Assembly: GCA_016197405.1 (NCBI GenBank)
Contig: JACPVR010000023.1
Span: 248,001 to 312,000 of the forward strand
From: Mycobacterium sp.
GTDB taxonomy: Bacteria > Actinomycetota > Actinomycetes > Mycobacteriales > Mycobacteriaceae
DNA length: 64,000 bases
Direction of reading: 5' to 3'
In this document: one piece after another, positions 51,677-61,020 of the stretch
Layout of the letters: each line of letters begins with the position of its first letter
Numbering within the stretch: position 1 is the first letter of the stretch
Program-made: the position numbers and the translations under genes
The notes under the pieces: generated by a model
Databases searched by the model: none
The model's input: only the letters and a program-made list of their open reading frames with translations
Told to the model about the DNA's origin: nothing

Positions 51677-52360
51677 CTAGGCCGGGGGCGGCATCAGAAC
51701 GGTGTCGATCATGTAGACGGTGGCGTTGGCGGTCATGACGCCACCGCAGACCAGGCCGGCGTCGTTGGCCTTGAGCTCGTCTCCGGCTCCCGTCACGTTG
51801 ACCGTCGCGCCCTGCACGGTCTTGTGCTCTCCGGCGACCTGCGCGGGACTGAGCTGACCGGGCACGACGTGGTAGGTCAGGATCGAGGTGAGCAGATCGG
51901 AGTCGGTCTTCAATTTGTCCACCGTGGCCGGATCCAGCTTCGCGAAGGCGTCATCGGTGGGCGCGAAAACCGTGAACTGGCCACTGTCGAGGGTTTCCAC
52001 CAGGTTGACGTTCGGGTTGAGCTGACCGGACAGCGCCTGGGTCAGCGTCTTGAGCATGGGGTTGTTGGACGCCGCTACGGTGACCGGGTCCTTGCCCATG
52101 CCGGCTACCGAACCGGGTCCCGAGGGCACCTGCTCGGCGTAGGCGGCGCAACCGGAACCGATCAGGCTGCCCGCGGGTGCGGCGGCCGTCGATGATGTCA
52201 TCGGTTCGGCGCTCGACGACATCGCCGACGACATCGACGAGGACATGGCAGAGGTCGAAGAGCCTTCATTTGACGAGCTGCCGCTCGAACACGCGGACAG
52301 GCCGATCGCGGCAAACGCGGCGACGCCGATCATCAAGGCACGGTGGTCGGTGAGGGTCAT
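51677..52360 (-). CDS. Fasciclin (FAS1) domain lipoprotein, MPT83-like
   Basis: This 227-residue lipoprotein has a lipobox with Cys24 (AAIGLSAC) and a Ser-rich linker. A single FAS1 domain follows: NPNVNLVETLDSGQFTVFAP, TDDAFAKL, ILTYHVVPGQLSP and ANATVYMIDTVLMPP. It resembles the mycobacterial MPT70/MPT83 antigens, and lies near dxr like them. FAS1 domains mediate adhesion and can bind proteins or lipids. It is probably extracytoplasmic. Confidence 0.85.
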   Translation of the reverse strand: MTLTDHRALMIGVAAFAAIGLSACSSGSSSNEGSSTSAMSSSMSSAMSSSAEPMTSSTAAAPAGSLIGSGCAAYAEQVPSGPGSVAGMGKDPVTVAASNNPMLKTLTQALSGQLNPNVNLVETLDSGQFTVFAPTDDAFAKLDPATVDKLKTDSDLLTSILTYHVVPGQLSPAQVAGEHKTVQGATVNVTGAGDELKANDAGLVCGGVMTANATVYMIDTVLMPPPA

Positions 52361-52521
52361 TTTTGGTGCTCGACTTCCTTGTCTGGCGGGATGGCGTTTT
52401 GCCATCTCGTTTCGCACTACAACCGTCCATTCGGAGTCCCGCGCGTCCTGGATGGGTGCGAGTTCGAGATTCGCCGTGCCGCGCGGGCGGGGATTGCCGC
52501 CGCGGCGGGCACAATGGATCA

Positions 52522-53727
52522 GTGGCTTCCACTTCGTCTTCAGGTCCCGCGCCCACCGGCGCGCGGCTGCGCGTCCTGATCTTGGGCAGCACGGGCTCGA
52601 TCGGCACCCAGGCGCTCGACGTCATCGCCGCCAATCCCGACCGCTTCGAAGTCGTCGGCCTGGCAGCCGGCGGTGGGAACCCCGAACTGCTTGCCCAGCA
52701 GCGCACACAGACCGGTGTGACCAATATCGCGGTAGCCGACCCGGATGCCGCGCGGCAGCTCGGCGACGTGCGCTACACGGGGGAGGACGCCGCCACCCGG
52801 ATCGTCGAGGAGACCCAGGCCGATGTGGTGCTCAACGCCCTCGTCGGCGCCCTGGGGCTGCAGCCCACCCTGGCGGCGCTGCACAGCGGGGCCCGGCTGG
52901 CCCTGGCCAACAAGGAATCCCTGATCGCCGGCGGCCCGCTGGTGCTCAAGGCCGCCGCGCCCGGTCAGATCGTGCCGGTCGACTCCGAACATTCCGCGTT
53001 GGCGCAATGCCTGCGCTCCGGAAGCCCCGACGAGGTCGCGCGGCTGGTGCTGACCGCATCGGGCGGGCCGTTTCGCGGGTGGGCCGCCGAAGACCTGGAG
53101 TCGGTGACCCCTGAGCAGGCCGGAGCGCATCCGACCTGGTCGATGGGCCCGATGAACACCCTGAACTCGGCGTCACTGGTCAACAAGGGTCTGGAACTGA
53201 TCGAGACGCACCTACTGTTCGGCATCCCCTACGACCGCATCGACGTCGTGGTGCACCCGCAGTCGATAGTGCACTCGATGGTCACCTTCACCGACGGCTC
53301 GACCATCGCCCAGGCCAGTCCGCCCGATATGCGGTTGCCGATCGCCCTGGCGCTGGGCTGGCCGGCCCGGGTCGCCGGTGCGGCGTCGGCCTGCGACTTC
53401 TCCACCGCGTCGAGCTGGGATTTCGAGCCGCTGGACAACACCGTCTTCCCGGCCGTCGACCTGGCCCGGCATGCCGGTGTGACCGGCGGTTGTATGACCG
53501 CGGTGTACAACGCCGCCAACGAAGAAGCCGCCGAGGCGTTCCTGGCGGGTCACATTTCGTTTCCGGCAATTGTGCGAACCGTGGCCGAGGTGTTGCACGC
53601 CGCCGACCAGTGGTCGGCCGAACCGGCTACCGTGGAAGACGTCCTCGACGCGCAACGGTGGGCCCGAGAGCGGGCAAAGCAGGTCCTGCGCACGCAAGTC
53701 CCACAGGAGGTAGTCCCCACCCGATGA
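52522..53727 (+). CDS. dxr: 1-deoxy-D-xylulose 5-phosphate reductoisomerase
   Basis: This 401-residue enzyme carries the NADPH motif ILGSTGSIGTQALDV, then LANKESLIAGG, VPVDSEHSAL, ASGGPFRGW and the metal-binding region GPMNTLNSASLVNKGLE. It turns DXP into MEP, the second step of non-mevalonate isoprenoid synthesis, and is the fosmidomycin target. GTG 52522 gives the family length. Its stop overlaps the rip1 start. Confidence 0.97.
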   Translation: MASTSSSGPAPTGARLRVLILGSTGSIGTQALDVIAANPDRFEVVGLAAGGGNPELLAQQRTQTGVTNIAVADPDAARQLGDVRYTGEDAATRIVEETQADVVLNALVGALGLQPTLAALHSGARLALANKESLIAGGPLVLKAAAPGQIVPVDSEHSALAQCLRSGSPDEVARLVLTASGGPFRGWAAEDLESVTPEQAGAHPTWSMGPMNTLNSASLVNKGLELIETHLLFGIPYDRIDVVVHPQSIVHSMVTFTDGSTIAQASPPDMRLPIALALGWPARVAGAASACDFSTASSWDFEPLDNTVFPAVDLARHAGVTGGCMTAVYNAANEEAAEAFLAGHISFPAIVRTVAEVLHAADQWSAEPATVEDVLDAQRWARERAKQVLRTQVPQEVVPTR

Positions 53728-54944
53728 TGTTCGGTATCGGCATCGCACTGTTCGCCCTGGCCATCCTGGTATCGGTGGCCCTGCACGAGTGCGGTCACAT
53801 GTGGGTGGCGCGGGCCACGGGGATGAAGGTGCGTCGCTACTTCGTCGGCTTCGGCCCGACGCTGTGGTCGACACGGCGGCCCAACCGGCTCGGCAGCACC
53901 GAGTACGGCCTCAAGGCCATCCCGGCGGGCGGGTTCTGCGATATCGCCGGGATGACCTCGGTCGACGAGGTCGCACCCGAGGACGAGCCCTACGCGATGT
54001 ACAAGCAGAAGACCTGGAAGCGCGTCGCGGTGCTGGCGGCCGGGCCCGGGATGAACTTCGTGATCGGCCTCGTCATCATCTATGCCATCGCGGTGATCTG
54101 GGGACTGCCCAACCTGCATCCGCCCACCAGCGCGATCATCGGCGAAACCGGTTGTGTGGCAGCGCAAGTCAGCAAGGACAAGCTCGCCGACTGTAACGGG
54201 CCCGGTCCGGCCGCGCTGGCCGGCCTGCGGTCCGGCGACACCGTGGTCAAGGTCGGCGACACCGAGGTGTCCGACTTCGACGGCATGGCCGCGGCCATCC
54301 GCAAACTCGACGGTCCCGTTCCGATCGTCTACGAGCGCGACGGTGAGAAGTTCTCCACCATCGTCGACGTCCAGACCACCCAGCGGTTCACCAAGGAATC
54401 CGGCGAGCGTGCCGTCGACGTCGGCGCGATCGGCGTGAGCGCGGCCCTTCCGCCGGGACCCACGCAGTACAACCCGCTGTCCGCGGTGCCGGCCACCTTC
54501 GCCTTCACCGGTGACCTGGCCGTCGAACTGGGTAAGTCACTGGCCAAGATCCCCACCAAGGTCGGTGCCCTGGTGCATTCCATCGGCGGCGGCGAACGCG
54601 ATCCGGAAACCCCGATCTCGGTGGTGGGTGCCTCGATCATCGGCGGCGACACCGTCGATCACGGACTGTGGATGGCGTTCTGGTTCTTCCTGGCCCAGCT
54701 GAACTTCGTGCTCGGCGCGGTCAACCTGCTCCCGCTGCTGCCGTTCGACGGCGGGCATATCGCCATCGCGGCGTACGAGAAGGTGCGCAACATGATCCGG
54801 TCCGCGCGCGGCGCACTGCCCGCGGGTCCGGTGAATTATCTCAAGCTGATGCCCGCGACCTACGTTGTCCTGGTCGTGGTGGTCGGCTACATGCTGTTGA
54901 CCGTCACCGCCGACGTGGTCAACCCCATCAGACTCTTTCAGTAG
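53724..54944 (+). CDS. rip1: Site-2 intramembrane protease Rip1 (RseP-like)
   Basis: This 406-residue membrane metalloprotease has the zinc motif HECGH (residues 21-25), a PDZ domain (about 190-290, GLRSGDTVVKVGDTEVSDF) and a second zinc site in LLPLLPFDGGHIAIA. It cleaves membrane anti-sigma factors. ATG 53724 overlaps dxr TGA, and AGGAGG lies 14 bases upstream. The gene order dxr-rip1-ispG is the classic mycobacterial one. Confidence 0.95.
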   Translation: MMFGIGIALFALAILVSVALHECGHMWVARATGMKVRRYFVGFGPTLWSTRRPNRLGSTEYGLKAIPAGGFCDIAGMTSVDEVAPEDEPYAMYKQKTWKRVAVLAAGPGMNFVIGLVIIYAIAVIWGLPNLHPPTSAIIGETGCVAAQVSKDKLADCNGPGPAALAGLRSGDTVVKVGDTEVSDFDGMAAAIRKLDGPVPIVYERDGEKFSTIVDVQTTQRFTKESGERAVDVGAIGVSAALPPGPTQYNPLSAVPATFAFTGDLAVELGKSLAKIPTKVGALVHSIGGGERDPETPISVVGASIIGGDTVDHGLWMAFWFFLAQLNFVLGAVNLLPLLPFDGGHIAIAAYEKVRNMIRSARGALPAGPVNYLKLMPATYVVLVVVVGYMLLTVTADVVNPIRLFQ

Positions 54945-54956
54945 TAGGAGACCATC

Positions 54957-56126
54957 GTGACTTCCATAGGCCTGGGTATGCCGGCCGCACCGCCGCCGGT
55001 GCTCGCACCGCGCCGCAAGACCCGCCAGCTGATGGTCCGCGACGTCGGCGTCGGCAGCGACTACCCGATCTCGGTGCAGTCGATGTGCACCACCAAGACC
55101 CACGACGTCAACGCGACGCTGCAGCAGATCGCCGAGCTCACCGCATCGGGCTGCGATATCGTCCGCGTCGCCTGCCCTCGGCAGGAGGATGCCGACGCGC
55201 TGCCGATGATCGCCAAGAAGTCCAAGATCCCGGTGATCGCCGATATCCACTTCCAGCCCAAGTACATCTTCGCCGCGATCGACGCCGGGTGCGCCGCCGT
55301 GCGCGTGAACCCGGGCAACATCAAGGAGTTCGACGGCCGGGTCAAGGAGGTCGCCAAGGCCGCCGGTGATGCCGGTATCCCGATCCGCATCGGCGTCAAC
55401 GCCGGTTCGCTGGACGCCAGGATGATGAAGAAGTACGGCAAGGCAACCCCGGAGGCGCTCGTCGAATCGGCGCTGTGGGAGGCCTCGCTGTTCGAGGAGC
55501 ACGGCTTCGGCAATATCAAGATCAGCGTCAAGCACAACGACCCGGTCATCATGGTGGCCGCCTACGAACTGCTGGCGTCGCAGTGCGACTACCCGCTGCA
55601 CCTCGGCGTCACCGAGGCCGGACCGGCCTTCCAGGGCACCATCAAGTCCGGTGTCGCCTTCGGCGCGCTGTTGAGCCGCGGTATCGGCGACACCATCCGG
55701 GTATCGCTGTCGGCGCCGCCGATCGAAGAGGTCAAGGTCGGCAACCAGATCCTGGAATCGCTGAACCTGCGGCCCCGGACACTGGAGATCGTGTCCTGTC
55801 CGTCGTGCGGTCGTGCGCAGGTCGACGTCTACACCCTGGCCAACGAGGTGAGCGCCGGACTGGAGGGACTCGACGTCCCGCTGCGGGTGGCGGTGATGGG
55901 TTGTGTCGTCAACGGCCCCGGCGAGGCACGGGAGGCCGATCTCGGTGTCGCCTCCGGCAATGGCAAGGGGCAGATCTTCGTCAAAGGCGAGGTCATCAAG
56001 ACCGTTCCCGAGGCACAGATCGTCGAGACACTCATCGAAGAGGCCATGCGACTCGCCGGTGAAATGGGACTTGAACCCGGTGACGAGACAAGTTCCAGCG
56101 GTTCGCCTGTCGTGACCGTAAGCTGA
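54957..56126 (+). CDS. ispG: 4-hydroxy-3-methylbut-2-enyl diphosphate synthase
   Basis: This 389-residue iron-sulfur enzyme of the MEP pathway has PISVQSMCTTKTHDV in its TIM barrel. Cluster Cys are in VSCPSCGR and VMGCVVNGPGEAR, with the Glu of the final motif. It reduces MEcPP to HMBPP. GTG 54957 follows AGGAG. Together with dxr it provides two steps of the same pathway. Confidence 0.97.
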   Translation: MTSIGLGMPAAPPPVLAPRRKTRQLMVRDVGVGSDYPISVQSMCTTKTHDVNATLQQIAELTASGCDIVRVACPRQEDADALPMIAKKSKIPVIADIHFQPKYIFAAIDAGCAAVRVNPGNIKEFDGRVKEVAKAAGDAGIPIRIGVNAGSLDARMMKKYGKATPEALVESALWEASLFEEHGFGNIKISVKHNDPVIMVAAYELLASQCDYPLHLGVTEAGPAFQGTIKSGVAFGALLSRGIGDTIRVSLSAPPIEEVKVGNQILESLNLRPRTLEIVSCPSCGRAQVDVYTLANEVSAGLEGLDVPLRVAVMGCVVNGPGEAREADLGVASGNGKGQIFVKGEVIKTVPEAQIVETLIEEAMRLAGEMGLEPGDETSSSGSPVVTVS

Positions 56127-56166
56127 TAGCTGGTAATACCAGCCTCCGTGCACAGATCGAGTCCCC

Positions 56167-57021
56167 ATGTCGGCTCCACCACTGTCCCGCCTTGTCGATG
56201 AACGACGGGTGTCGGTGGTGCGCGACGCCGCCGCGGTGGCCCGGGTTTTCGCCGATGATCCGGTCGGTTCCTGCATGGTGTCCGCGCGGGTGGCCGATCA
56301 CGGTATCGAGCCCAACGGCATCGGCGGTGAGCTCTGGACGCGCAGGCGCGCCGAGGAGTCGCTCTGCTATGCCGGCGCCAATCTGATTCCCCTGCGTGGT
56401 GCCACCGCCGACCTGCATGCCTTCGCCGACAAGGCGATGAGCAGTGCGCGCCGGTGCTCCTCGCTGGTGGGACGCGCCGAACTGGTGTTGCCGATGTGGC
56501 AACGGCTGGAGAGCGCGTGGGGTCCGGCTCGGGACGTCCGCGAACAGCAACCGCTGCTGGCCCTGTCGGGTCCGCCGATCTGCGCGACGGATCCCGCGGT
56601 GCGCCGGGTTCGGGCCGACGAGCTCGACGCCTATCTGGTCGCGGCCATCGACATGTTCATCGGCGAGGTGGGAATCGATCCACGACTCGGTGACGGGGGC
56701 CGCGGGTATCGGCGTCGGGTGGCCGGTCTGATCGCTGCGGGCCGGGCCTGGGCGCGTTTCGAGCACGGCGAGGTCGTCTTCAAGGCCGAGGTCGGATCGG
56801 AGTCGCCTGCGGTCGGCCAGATCCAGGGGGTCTGGGTGCATCCGGAATGCCGCGGCCGTGGCCTGGGTACCGCCGGGACGGCAACCCTGGCGTCGGCGAT
56901 CGTGGCCGGTGGCCGGATCGCGAGCCTGTATGTGAACAGCTACAACACGGTCGCCCGGGCGGCGTACGCCAAGGTCGGTTTCGCCCAGGTGGGCACGTTC
57001 GCGACGGTTCTGCTCGACTGA
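56167..57021 (+). CDS. GNAT acetyltransferase with DUF4081 domain
   Basis: This 284-residue protein has an N-terminal DUF4081 domain and a C-terminal GNAT domain with GQIQGVWVHPECRGRGLGTA (acetyl-CoA loop RGRGLG) and VNSYNTVARAAYAKVGF. The gene follows ispG in mycobacteria, 40 bases away. Its substrate is unknown. Confidence 0.88.
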   Translation: MSAPPLSRLVDERRVSVVRDAAAVARVFADDPVGSCMVSARVADHGIEPNGIGGELWTRRRAEESLCYAGANLIPLRGATADLHAFADKAMSSARRCSSLVGRAELVLPMWQRLESAWGPARDVREQQPLLALSGPPICATDPAVRRVRADELDAYLVAAIDMFIGEVGIDPRLGDGGRGYRRRVAGLIAAGRAWARFEHGEVVFKAEVGSESPAVGQIQGVWVHPECRGRGLGTAGTATLASAIVAGGRIASLYVNSYNTVARAAYAKVGFAQVGTFATVLLD

Positions 57022-57094
57022 CTCGGACCGATTGCGGTTCGGTCACGGTGTGGCGTCGGAGTATTCGGCGGCAACAGTCCTAACATCTGCCTCA

Positions 57095-58915
57095 ATGGCA
57101 ACACGAACCACATCAGTAACACGCGCGGGAGCGGTGCTCGGTATCGCGACCGTGCTGGCGGCCTCTGCGCTGACCGGTTGCACCCCGCGGCCCGACGGAC
57201 CCGCCCCCGCCGCCGAGCAGTTCTTCGCCAAACTCGCGACCGGCGACACCACCTCGGCATCGCTGCTGACCGACCGGCCCGACGACGCGCGCTCCGCGCT
57301 CAACGCCTCCTGGGCGGGCCTGCAGGCCTCCCGGCTCGACGCCCAGATCCTGGGTTCGCGCTACACCGAGGACACCGGCAGCGTGCAGTACCGCTACACC
57401 TGGCACCTGCCGAAGAACCGGGTGTGGACCTACGACGGCCAGCTCAACATGGTCCGCGACGAAGGCAAGTGGGAAGTCCGCTGGACGGCGACGGGTCTGC
57501 ATCCCAAACTCGGCGAACACCAGACACTCGAGCTGCGTGCCGACCCGCCGCGCCGGGCCTCGGTCAACGAGATCGGCGGCACCAACGTGTTGGTGCCCGG
57601 CAACCTCTATCACTACGAACTGGACGCGGCCCGCGCCGGCGGCGATCTGATGCCCACCGCCCGGGCCGTCGCCGACGTGCTGCGCCCGTTCGACAACACC
57701 CTGGACCCGCAGCGGCTGGCCGAGCAGGCCAGTTCGGCCAACGGGCCGCTGAACCTCATAACACTGCGCAAGGACGACAACGACCGGGTCGCCCCGGCCA
57801 TCGGTTCGCTGCCCGGCGTCGTGGTCACCCCGCAGGCTGATCTGCTGCCCACCGATTACGGTTTCGCTCCCGCCATCGTCGGCGAGGTGAAGAAGGCCGT
57901 GCTCGACGAACTCGACGGAGAAGCCGGCTGGCGGGTGGTCTCGGTCAACGGCAACGGTGTCGACACCGATGTGCTCACCGAGGTGGCAGGCAAGCCCGCG
58001 CCGTCGATATCGATAACGCTGGACCGTTCGGTGCAGGACGCCGCGCAGGAGGCCGTCAACGCCCAGGGCCGCAAGGCGATGATCGTGGCGATCAGACCCT
58101 CCACCGGTGACATCCTGGCGGTCGCCCAGAACGCCGCGGCCGACGCCGACGGGCCGGCGGCCGTCGCGGGGCTCTACCCGCCCGGATCGACCTTCAAGAT
58201 CGTCACCGCGGGTGCGGCGATCGACCGCGATATGGCCACCCCGAACACCCTGCTGGGCTGCCCGGGTGAGGCCGAGATCGGCCACCGGGTGGTGCCCAAC
58301 TACAACAAATTCGATCTTGGGACCGTCCCGATGTCGAAAGCCTTTGCCAACTCCTGCAATACGACGTTCGCGGAGCTGGCCAGCCGGATGCCGCCCACGG
58401 CGTTGACGGTGGCGGCCTCGCAGTACGGCATCGGCCCGGACTATCAGATCGAGGGCCTGACGACGGTTTCGGGCTCGGTACCGCCGACGGTGAACCTCGC
58501 CGAACGCACCGAGGACGGTTTCGGTCAGGGCAAGGTGCTGGTCAGCCCGTTCGGGATGGCACTGGTGGCGGCCACCGTCGCCGCGGGCAAGACACCACTG
58601 CCGCGGCTCATCGTCGGCAGCGAGACCACCGTGACCGGCGACCGGCCCGCGATCAGCCCGCCGATGCTCGACGGGCTGCGCTCGATGATGCGGCTGGTGG
58701 TGACCAACGGCACCGCCAAGGACATCGCCGGCGCCGGTGACGTCCGCGGCAAGACCGGTGAGGCCGAGTTCGACGGCGGCTCACACGCCTGGTTCGCCGG
58801 TTACCGCGGTGACCTGGCGTTCGCGGCGCTCATCGTCGGCGGCGGCAGCTCGGAGTACGCCGTGCGGATGACCAAGCGCATGCTGGACAGCCTGCCGCAG
58901 GATTACCTGGCCTGA
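57095..58915 (+). CDS. Penicillin-binding lipoprotein (class B PBP-like)
   Basis: This 606-residue protein has a lipobox with Cys29 (AASALTGC), an N-terminal MecA_N-like domain (to about 150), then a dimer domain and a transpeptidase domain. The motifs are SxxK in YPPGSTFKIVT, SxN in FANSCNTTF, and KTG in RGKTGEAEF. This is the M. tuberculosis Rv2864c type. It should cross-link peptidoglycan and be beta-lactam sensitive or resistant by type. Confidence 0.92.
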   Translation: MATRTTSVTRAGAVLGIATVLAASALTGCTPRPDGPAPAAEQFFAKLATGDTTSASLLTDRPDDARSALNASWAGLQASRLDAQILGSRYTEDTGSVQYRYTWHLPKNRVWTYDGQLNMVRDEGKWEVRWTATGLHPKLGEHQTLELRADPPRRASVNEIGGTNVLVPGNLYHYELDAARAGGDLMPTARAVADVLRPFDNTLDPQRLAEQASSANGPLNLITLRKDDNDRVAPAIGSLPGVVVTPQADLLPTDYGFAPAIVGEVKKAVLDELDGEAGWRVVSVNGNGVDTDVLTEVAGKPAPSISITLDRSVQDAAQEAVNAQGRKAMIVAIRPSTGDILAVAQNAAADADGPAAVAGLYPPGSTFKIVTAGAAIDRDMATPNTLLGCPGEAEIGHRVVPNYNKFDLGTVPMSKAFANSCNTTFAELASRMPPTALTVAASQYGIGPDYQIEGLTTVSGSVPPTVNLAERTEDGFGQGKVLVSPFGMALVAATVAAGKTPLPRLIVGSETTVTGDRPAISPPMLDGLRSMMRLVVTNGTAKDIAGAGDVRGKTGEAEFDGGSHAWFAGYRGDLAFAALIVGGGSSEYAVRMTKRMLDSLPQDYLA

Positions 58916-58955
58916 CCCGGCTTGGCCGTACCGGTGGGTAAATTGGTCTGTCGAG

Positions 58956-59537
58956 ATGTCCGGATTCGAAGAGCACGTCCCCGCCATGCGGGTTTCCGAC
59001 GCAGACCGCAACGGCACCCTGCGCCGGCTGCACAACGCTGTCGCACTGGGCCTGATCGATATCGAGGAATTCGAGGAGCGTTCGGCCAACGTGTCGACCG
59101 CGCGACTGCGCGCAGAACTCGAAGTGCTCGTCGACGATCTGCCCGGACCCGGTGCCATCGTGACGTCGGCCGCTGATCGGGTGGAGCTGCGCGGCGTCCT
59201 GGGATCGCTGAAACGCCAGGGCGAGTGGATGGTGCCGACCCGGTTGGCACTGGTGCGGCGGATGGGTTCGGTCGACCTGGATCTGACCCGGGCCCGATTC
59301 GCCGGCCCCATCGTCGTGATCGAGTTGGACCTGAAGTTCGGTTCTCTGGATCTGCGGTTGCCCGACGGCGCCAGCGCCTCCATCGACGATGTCGAGGTTG
59401 TCGTCGGTGCCGCGCACGACCACCGGACCAACGCACCGGGGGAGGGCACCCCGCATGTGGTGCTCACCGGCAAGGTGGTGTGCGGATCGGTCGACGTGCG
59501 CGGACCGCGAAAATCCTGGCGGCTGCGCCGGGGCTGA
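58956..59537 (+). CDS. DUF1707 SHOCT-like domain protein
   Basis: This 193-residue protein has the DUF1707 domain at its N-terminus (AMRVSDADRNGTLRRLHNAV, then LIDIEEFEERSANVSTARLR) and a beta-strand-rich C-terminal domain with repeated DLDL/SLDLRLP patterns, as in DUF2154. These domains are common in actinobacteria and may bind nucleic acids or sense the envelope. No membrane helix was seen. Confidence 0.85.
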   Translation: MSGFEEHVPAMRVSDADRNGTLRRLHNAVALGLIDIEEFEERSANVSTARLRAELEVLVDDLPGPGAIVTSAADRVELRGVLGSLKRQGEWMVPTRLALVRRMGSVDLDLTRARFAGPIVVIELDLKFGSLDLRLPDGASASIDDVEVVVGAAHDHRTNAPGEGTPHVVLTGKVVCGSVDVRGPRKSWRLRRG

Positions 59538-59560
59538 GCGCCGCTTTTCGCGCGTGGGCC

Positions 59561-59944
59561 CTAGCGCCGGTCGAGAACCGCGAAGCTCAGCGTGGCCCTG
59601 GCGGCCAGCCGGTTGCGACCGGCGTCGGTGACGTCGACGGCGGTGACGATCAGCCTCTTGCCGGCCCGCACGATGGTGGCGTCGGCCCGTGCCGGCCCCT
59701 CGACGACGGGCGCCAGAAAGTGCACTGTCATATCGGCGGTGGTGACGTCCTGGTCGGGGCCGACATTGTTGCCGGCCAGCCGGCCCGCGGCGATGTCGAT
59801 CAGGGTCGCGATCAGGCCGCCCTGCAGCGCGCCGCGGGTGTTGGCCAGATCGGGTCGATTGTCCATCTCGACGATCAACTGGTCGTCGGTCTCCTTGACG
59901 TCGCGGAACCCCATCCGGTTCAGCACGTGCCCAGGCTGTGTCAT
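59561..59944 (-). CDS. PaaI-family hot-dog thioesterase
   Basis: This 127-residue hot-dog fold protein carries DLANTRGALQGGLIATLIDI, a variant of the PaaI active-site region, and TTADMTVHFLAPV. It hydrolyses an acyl-CoA thioester. The catalytic Asp position is occupied by the N/T of NTRG, so activity is not certain. It sits between the DUF1707 gene and map on the opposite strand. Confidence 0.8.
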   Translation of the reverse strand: MTQPGHVLNRMGFRDVKETDDQLIVEMDNRPDLANTRGALQGGLIATLIDIAAGRLAGNNVGPDQDVTTADMTVHFLAPVVEGPARADATIVRAGKRLIVTAVDVTDAGRNRLAARATLSFAVLDRR

Positions 59945-60014
59945 CGCGGCAACGGTAGCAGGATTCTCGGAGACGAGAGTGTGATTCTCGCAACGGCGGT
60001 GAGCTCAGGCTCTC

Positions 60015-60140
60015 GCGCTTCGTCGCCACGACTGGGCGGGACTGTCGGGCTCCTCACGCCTCAGCATTCTGTCCGTCTCCTCACACCTCGTACCTCGGTG
60101 CTTCGTCGGCCGGACGCCTCGGCGCTTCGTCGCCACGACT
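60015..60140. repeat. 19-bp direct repeats in the map upstream region
   Basis: gcgcttcgtcgccacgact occurs at 60015-60033 and again at 60122-60140. A third partial copy (tgcttcgtcggcc) starts at 60099. The last copy overlaps the -10 element of map. Confidence 0.6.
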
Positions 60141-60145
60141 ATCCT
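60140..60145 (+). promoter_or_regulatory. -10 element for leaderless map
   Basis: TATCCT, six bases, then ATG 60152. It overlaps the end of the second 19-bp direct repeat, which might be a regulator site. Confidence 0.45.
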
Positions 60146-60151
60146 GGGGCG

Positions 60152-61015
60152 ATGTCCGCCGTTCGTACCCCGCTCCGCGCCGGCACCGTCTCCGCGACCC
60201 TGCCGGTGCCCAAGTCGATACCCCGACCCGAATACGCCTGGCAGCCGACGGTCGACGAGGGCAGCGAACCCTGGGTGCAGACACCCGAGGTGATCGAGAA
60301 GATGCGCATCGCCGGCAAGATCGCGGCGAATGCGCTGGCCGAGGCGGGCAAGGCCGTCGCTCCCGGTGTCACCACCGATCAGCTGGACCGCATCGCCCAC
60401 GAATACATGATCGACCACGGCGCCTACCCGTCCACCCTCGGTTACAAGGGTTTTCCGAAGTCCTGCTGCACCTCACTGAACGAGATCATCTGCCACGGCA
60501 TCCCGGACTCGACGGTCATCGAGGACGGCGACATCGTCAACATCGACGTGACGGCCTATATCGACGGCGTGCACGGTGACACCAATGCCACCTTCCTGGC
60601 CGGCGACGTCACCGAGGAACACCGCTTGCTCGTCGAGCGCACGCACGAGGCGACCATGCGGGCGATCAAGGCCGTCAAACCGGGCCGTGCGCTGTCGGTG
60701 GTCGGCCGCGTCATCGAGTCGTACGCAAACCGCTTCGGCTACAACGTGGTTCGCGATTTCACCGGACACGGCATCGGGACCACGTTCCACAACGGACTGG
60801 TGGTGCTGCACTACGACCAGCCCGCCGTCGACACCATCCTCGAACCCGGTATGACCTTCACCATCGAACCGATGATCAACCTGGGCTCACTCGATTACGA
60901 CATCTGGGACGACGGCTGGACGGTGGCCACCGTGGACGGTAAATGGACCGCCCAGTTCGAGCACACCCTGGTGGTCACCGAAGACGGTGCCGACATCCTC
61001 ACCCTTGCCGACTGA
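60152..61015 (+). CDS. map: Methionine aminopeptidase, type I
   Basis: This 287-residue enzyme has an N-terminal extension with a PxxP-rich segment (residues 1-45), then the catalytic domain. Metal ligands are visible: two Asp in NIDVTAYIDGVHGDTNATF, His in FTGHGIGTTFH, Glu in FTIEPM, and Glu in QFEHTLV. It removes the initiator Met from nascent proteins. The extended form is the mycobacterial type Ic. It ends five bases before cobQ. Confidence 0.93.
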   Translation: MSAVRTPLRAGTVSATLPVPKSIPRPEYAWQPTVDEGSEPWVQTPEVIEKMRIAGKIAANALAEAGKAVAPGVTTDQLDRIAHEYMIDHGAYPSTLGYKGFPKSCCTSLNEIICHGIPDSTVIEDGDIVNIDVTAYIDGVHGDTNATFLAGDVTEEHRLLVERTHEATMRAIKAVKPGRALSVVGRVIESYANRFGYNVVRDFTGHGIGTTFHNGLVVLHYDQPAVDTILEPGMTFTIEPMINLGSLDYDIWDDGWTVATVDGKWTAQFEHTLVVTEDGADILTLAD

Positions 61016-61020
61016 CGACC

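Noticed and set aside
51527..52195. 222-codon plus-strand frame over the hairpins and fasciclin gene
   Set aside because: It runs antisense to the lipoprotein and its Gly/Arg/His-rich composition is a shadow.
54537..56276. 579-codon minus-strand frame opposite rip1 and ispG
   Set aside because: It is a shadow of two well-conserved genes and has His/Arg/Asp-rich shadow composition.
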